In this document: piece after piece, positions 60,801 to 64,000 of the stretch
How positions within the stretch are numbered: the first letter of the stretch is position 1
Layout of the letters: every line of letters begins with the position of its first letter
Assembly: GCF_000003815.2 (NCBI RefSeq)
Contig: NC_049979.1
Location: forward strand, 27,705,222 to 27,769,221
Direction: 5' to 3'
DNA from: Branchiostoma floridae
Lineage: Eukaryota; Chordata; Leptocardii; Amphioxiformes; Branchiostomatidae
DNA length: 64,000 nucleotides
Translations under genes and position numbers: made by a program
The notes under the pieces: generated by a model
The model's database searches: none
Told to the model about the DNA's origin: nothing
Seen by the model: only the letters and a program-made list of their open reading frames with translations

Positions 60801-63259
60801 CACAACATTTTGCGGTTTTCATATTTCCATTCCTTGCTAAGCATCCTTTCCAACCATACCAAGCTTGCCAGGCCGGAACTTGAAGCCTAAGCTACAATCG
60901 CGTTATTAAGTCATTCCCCTACCCGGTGCCCTGACAGGCGGTGTTCCAAAAAGAGCTAGCGGTTGCGCCTAAAGGGAGCCCATATACTCAAGAATATCTC
61001 GAGAAGGAAGTATCACAACATTGTGCGGTTTTCATATTTCCATTTCTTGCTAAGCAACCTGTCCAACCATACCAAGCTTGCCAGGCCGGAACTTGAAGCC
61101 TAAGCTACAATCGCGTTATTAAGTCATCCCCTACCCGGTGCCGTGACAGGCGGTGTTCCAAAATAAGAGCTAGCAGTTGCGACTAAACGGAGCCCATATA
61201 CTCAAGAATATCTCGAGAAGGAAGTATCACAACATTTTGCGGTTTTCATCTTTCCATTCCTTGCTAAGCAACCTGTCCAACCATACCAAACTTGCCAGGC
61301 CGGAACTTGAAGCTTAAGCTACAATCGCGTTATTAAGTCATCCCCTACCCGGTGCCGTGACAGGCGGTGTTCCAAAATAAGAGCTAGCGGTTGCGCCTAA
61401 AGGGAGCCCATATACTCAAGAATATCTCGAGAAGGAAGTATCACAACATTTTGCGGTTTTCATCTTTCCATTCCTTGCTAAGCAACCTTTCTAACCATAC
61501 CAAGATTACCAGACCGGAACTTGAAGCCTAAGCTACAATCGCGTTATTAAGTCACCCCCTACCCGGTGCCCTGACAGGCGGTGTTCCAAAAAAAGAGCTA
61601 GCGGTTGCGCCTAAAGGGAGCCCATATACTCAAGAATATCTCGAGAAGGAAGTATCACAACACTTTGCGGTTTTCATCTTTCCAGTCCTTGCTAAGCAAC
61701 CTTTCTAACCATACCAAGCTTGCCAGGCCGGAACTTGAATCCAATGCTACAATCGCGTTATTAAGTCATCCCCCTACCCGGTGCCGTGACAGGCGGTGTT
61801 CCAAAATAAGAGCTAGCGGTTGCGCCTAAACGGAGCCCATATACTCAAGAATATCTCGAGAAGGAAGTATCACAACATTTTGCGGTTTTCATTTTTCCAT
61901 TCCTTGCTAAGCAACCTGTCGAACCATACCAAGCTTGCCAGGCCGGAACTTGAAGCCTAAGCTACAATCGCGTTATTTAATCACCCCCTACCCGGTGCCG
62001 TGACAGGCGGTGTTCCAAAATAAGAGCTAGCAGTTACGACTAAACGGAGCCCATATACTCAAGAATATCTCGAGAAGGAAGTATCACAACATTTTGCGGT
62101 TTTCATCTTTCCATTCCTTGCTAAGCAACCTTTCCAATTATACCAAACTTGCCAGGCCGGACCTTAAAACCTAAGCTATAATCGCGTTATTAAGTCATCC
62201 CCCTACCCGGTGCCGTGACAGGCGGTGTTCCAAAAAAAAGCTAGCGGTTGCGCCTAAAGGGAACCCATATACTCAAGAATATCTCGAGAAGGAAGCATCA
62301 CAACATTTTGCGATTTTCATCTTTCCACTCCTTGCTAAGCAACCTTTCCAATTATACCAAGCTTGCCAGGCCGGAACTTGAAGCCTAAGCTACAATCGCG
62401 TTATTAAGTCATCCCCCTACCCGGTGCCGTGACAGGCGGTGTTCCAAAAAAAAGCTAGCGGTTGCGACTAAAGGGAGCCCATATACTCAAGAATATCTCG
62501 AGAAGGAAGTATCACAACATTTTGCGGTTTTTATCTTTCCAGTCCTTGCTAAGCACCTTTCCACCATACCAAGCTTGCCAGGCCGGAACTTGAAGCCTAA
62601 GCTACAATCGCGTTATTAAGTCATCCCCCTACCCGGTGCCGTGACAGGCGGTGTTCCAAAAAAAGAGCTAGCGGTTGCGCATAAAGGGAACCCATGTACT
62701 CAAGAATATCTCAAGAAGGAAGTATGACAACATTTTGCGGTTTTCATCTTTCCATTCCTTGCTAAGCAACCTGTCCAACCATACCAAACTTGCGAGGTCG
62801 GAACTTGAAGCCTAAGCTACAATCGCGTTATTAAGTCATCCCCCTACCCGGTGCCGTGACAGGCGGTGTTCCAAAAAGAGCTAGCGGTTGCGCATAAAGG
62901 GAACCCATATACTCAAGAATATCTCAAGAAGGAAGTGTCACAACATTTTGCGGTTTTCATCTTTCCATTCCTTGCTAAGCAACCTTTCCATCCAAAGCAA
63001 GCTTGCCAGGCCGGAACTTGAAGCCTAAGCTACAATCGAGTTATTAAGTCATCCCCCTACCCGGTGCCGTGACAGGTGGTGTTCCAAAATAAAAGCTAGC
63101 GGTTGCGCCTAAACGGAGCCCATATACTCAAGAATATCTGGAGAAGGAAGTATCACGACATTTTGCGGTTTTCATCTTTCCACTCTTTGCTAAGCAACCT
63201 TTCCAACCATACCAAGCTTGCCAGGCCGGAACTTGAAGCCTAAGCTATAATCGCGTTAT

Positions 63260-63881
63260 NNNNNNNNNNNNNNNNNNNNNNNNNNNNNNNNNNNNNNNNN
63301 NNNNNNNNNNNNNNNNNNNNNNNNNNNNNNNNNNNNNNNNNNNNNNNNNNNNNNNNNNNNNNNNNNNNNNNNNNNNNNNNNNNNNNNNNNNNNNNNNNNN
63401 NNNNNNNNNNNNNNNNNNNNNNNNNNNNNNNNNNNNNNNNNNNNNNNNNNNNNNNNNNNNNNNNNNNNNNNNNNNNNNNNNNNNNNNNNNNNNNNNNNNN
63501 NNNNNNNNNNNNNNNNNNNNNNNNNNNNNNNNNNNNNNNNNNNNNNNNNNNNNNNNNNNNNNNNNNNNNNNNNNNNNNNNNNNNNNNNNNNNNNNNNNNN
63601 NNNNNNNNNNNNNNNNNNNNNNNNNNNNNNNNNNNNNNNNNNNNNNNNNNNNNNNNNNNNNNNNNNNNNNNNNNNNNNNNNNNNNNNNNNNNNNNNNNNN
63701 NNNNNNNNNNNNNNNNNNNNNNNNNNNNNNNNNNNNNNNNNNNNNNNNNNNNNNNNNNNNNNNNNNNNNNNNNNNNNNNNNNNNNNNNNNNNNNNNNNNN
63801 NNNNNNNNNNNNNNNNNNNNNNNNNNNNNNNNNNNNNNNNNNNNNNNNNNNNNNNNNNNNNNNNNNNNNNNNNNNNNNNNN
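63260..63881. other. Assembly gap (622 N)
   Basis: Run of N inside the satellite, a little under three unit lengths. Confidence 0.99.
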
Positions 63882-64000
63882 ACCTAAGCTACAATCGCAT
63901 TATTAAGTCATCCCCCTACCCGGTGCCGTGACAGGCGGTGTTCCAAAATAAGAGCTAGCGGTTGCGCCTAAACGGAGCCCATATACTCAAGAATATCTCG

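Larger units (their letters stand above)
48090..64000. repeat. Tandem satellite array, unit about 215 bp
   Basis: The block GTATCACAACATTTTGCGG recurs with successive spacings of 213-215 bp (GCGG at 48108, 48321, 48535, 48750, 48965, 49180). Most units carry AAGCTT, CTCGAG and GCTAGC once each, so HindIII, XhoI or NheI would give a 215-bp ladder. About 74 unit lengths lie in the window, roughly 7.5 of them unsequenced. Units differ by a few percent. A frame is open over one unit, but the unit length is usually not a multiple of three, so no long protein results. No tRNA, 5S rRNA or CENP-B box was recognised. Location (centromeric, subtelomeric or interstitial) is unknown. It continues past the window. 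Confidence 0.97.

Noticed and set aside
61605-61829. 74-codon ORF within a satellite unit, repeated in other units
   Set aside because: The unit length of about 215 bp shifts the frame at each repeat and many units carry stops, so this is one open frame of the satellite and not a gene.
48090-64000. CRISPR-like or rDNA-like array
   Set aside because: The whole 215-bp unit is repeated without unique spacers, and no rRNA or tRNA signature was recognised.

Overview
The window is animal nuclear DNA. On the minus strand it holds the 5' third of one large gene, a ryanodine receptor (RyR), the calcium-release channel of the endoplasmic/sarcoplasmic reticulum. I traced 38 exon positions. Exon 1 carries the ATG at 42783, and exon 38 (438..524) is the last one inside the window, so the gene continues beyond base 1. 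With one copy of the duplicated exon 24, the chain is 4719 nt (1573 codons), and codon phase is kept at every junction of that chain. The encoded part covers the N-terminal inositol-trisphosphate-receptor-like region, the MIR region, an RIH-type helical region, SPRY1, the paired RyR repeat domains, SPRY2 and most of SPRY3.

The organism is probably an invertebrate deuterostome, best guess a cephalochordate (amphioxus, Branchiostoma). This is an inference from a compact intron-rich RyR close to the vertebrate proteins, many TACATGTA-type words and many short non-autonomous transposons in introns. No species marker was tested.

Layout: 1..42783, RyR exons and introns. The introns hold MITE-like elements (two with TTAA duplications, one hAT-like with a perfect 8-bp duplication) and local tandem duplications. 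Intron 1 (34828..42738) is the longest. 42784..43160, CpG-rich DNA upstream of the start codon and likely promoter/5' UTR. 43161..47600, gene-poor DNA with foldback elements, one nested in another. 47604..48085, an 18-bp minisatellite whose orientation flips halfway. 48090..64000, a tandem satellite with a 213-217 bp (mostly 214-215 bp) unit, about 74 unit lengths including five assembly gaps. It has long-range repeat order and runs off the window.

The most interesting signals are in RyR. (1) Two side-by-side versions of exon 24 (12222..12324 and 12059..12162) encode alignable 35-residue segments of the first RyR repeat domain. They have the same entry and exit phase and are only 59 nt apart, the design of mutually exclusive exons. 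The upstream copy is one base short in this assembly. (2) A 57-nt phase-0 exon (32333..32389) would insert a Ser/Asp-rich 19-residue loop in the N-terminal domain.
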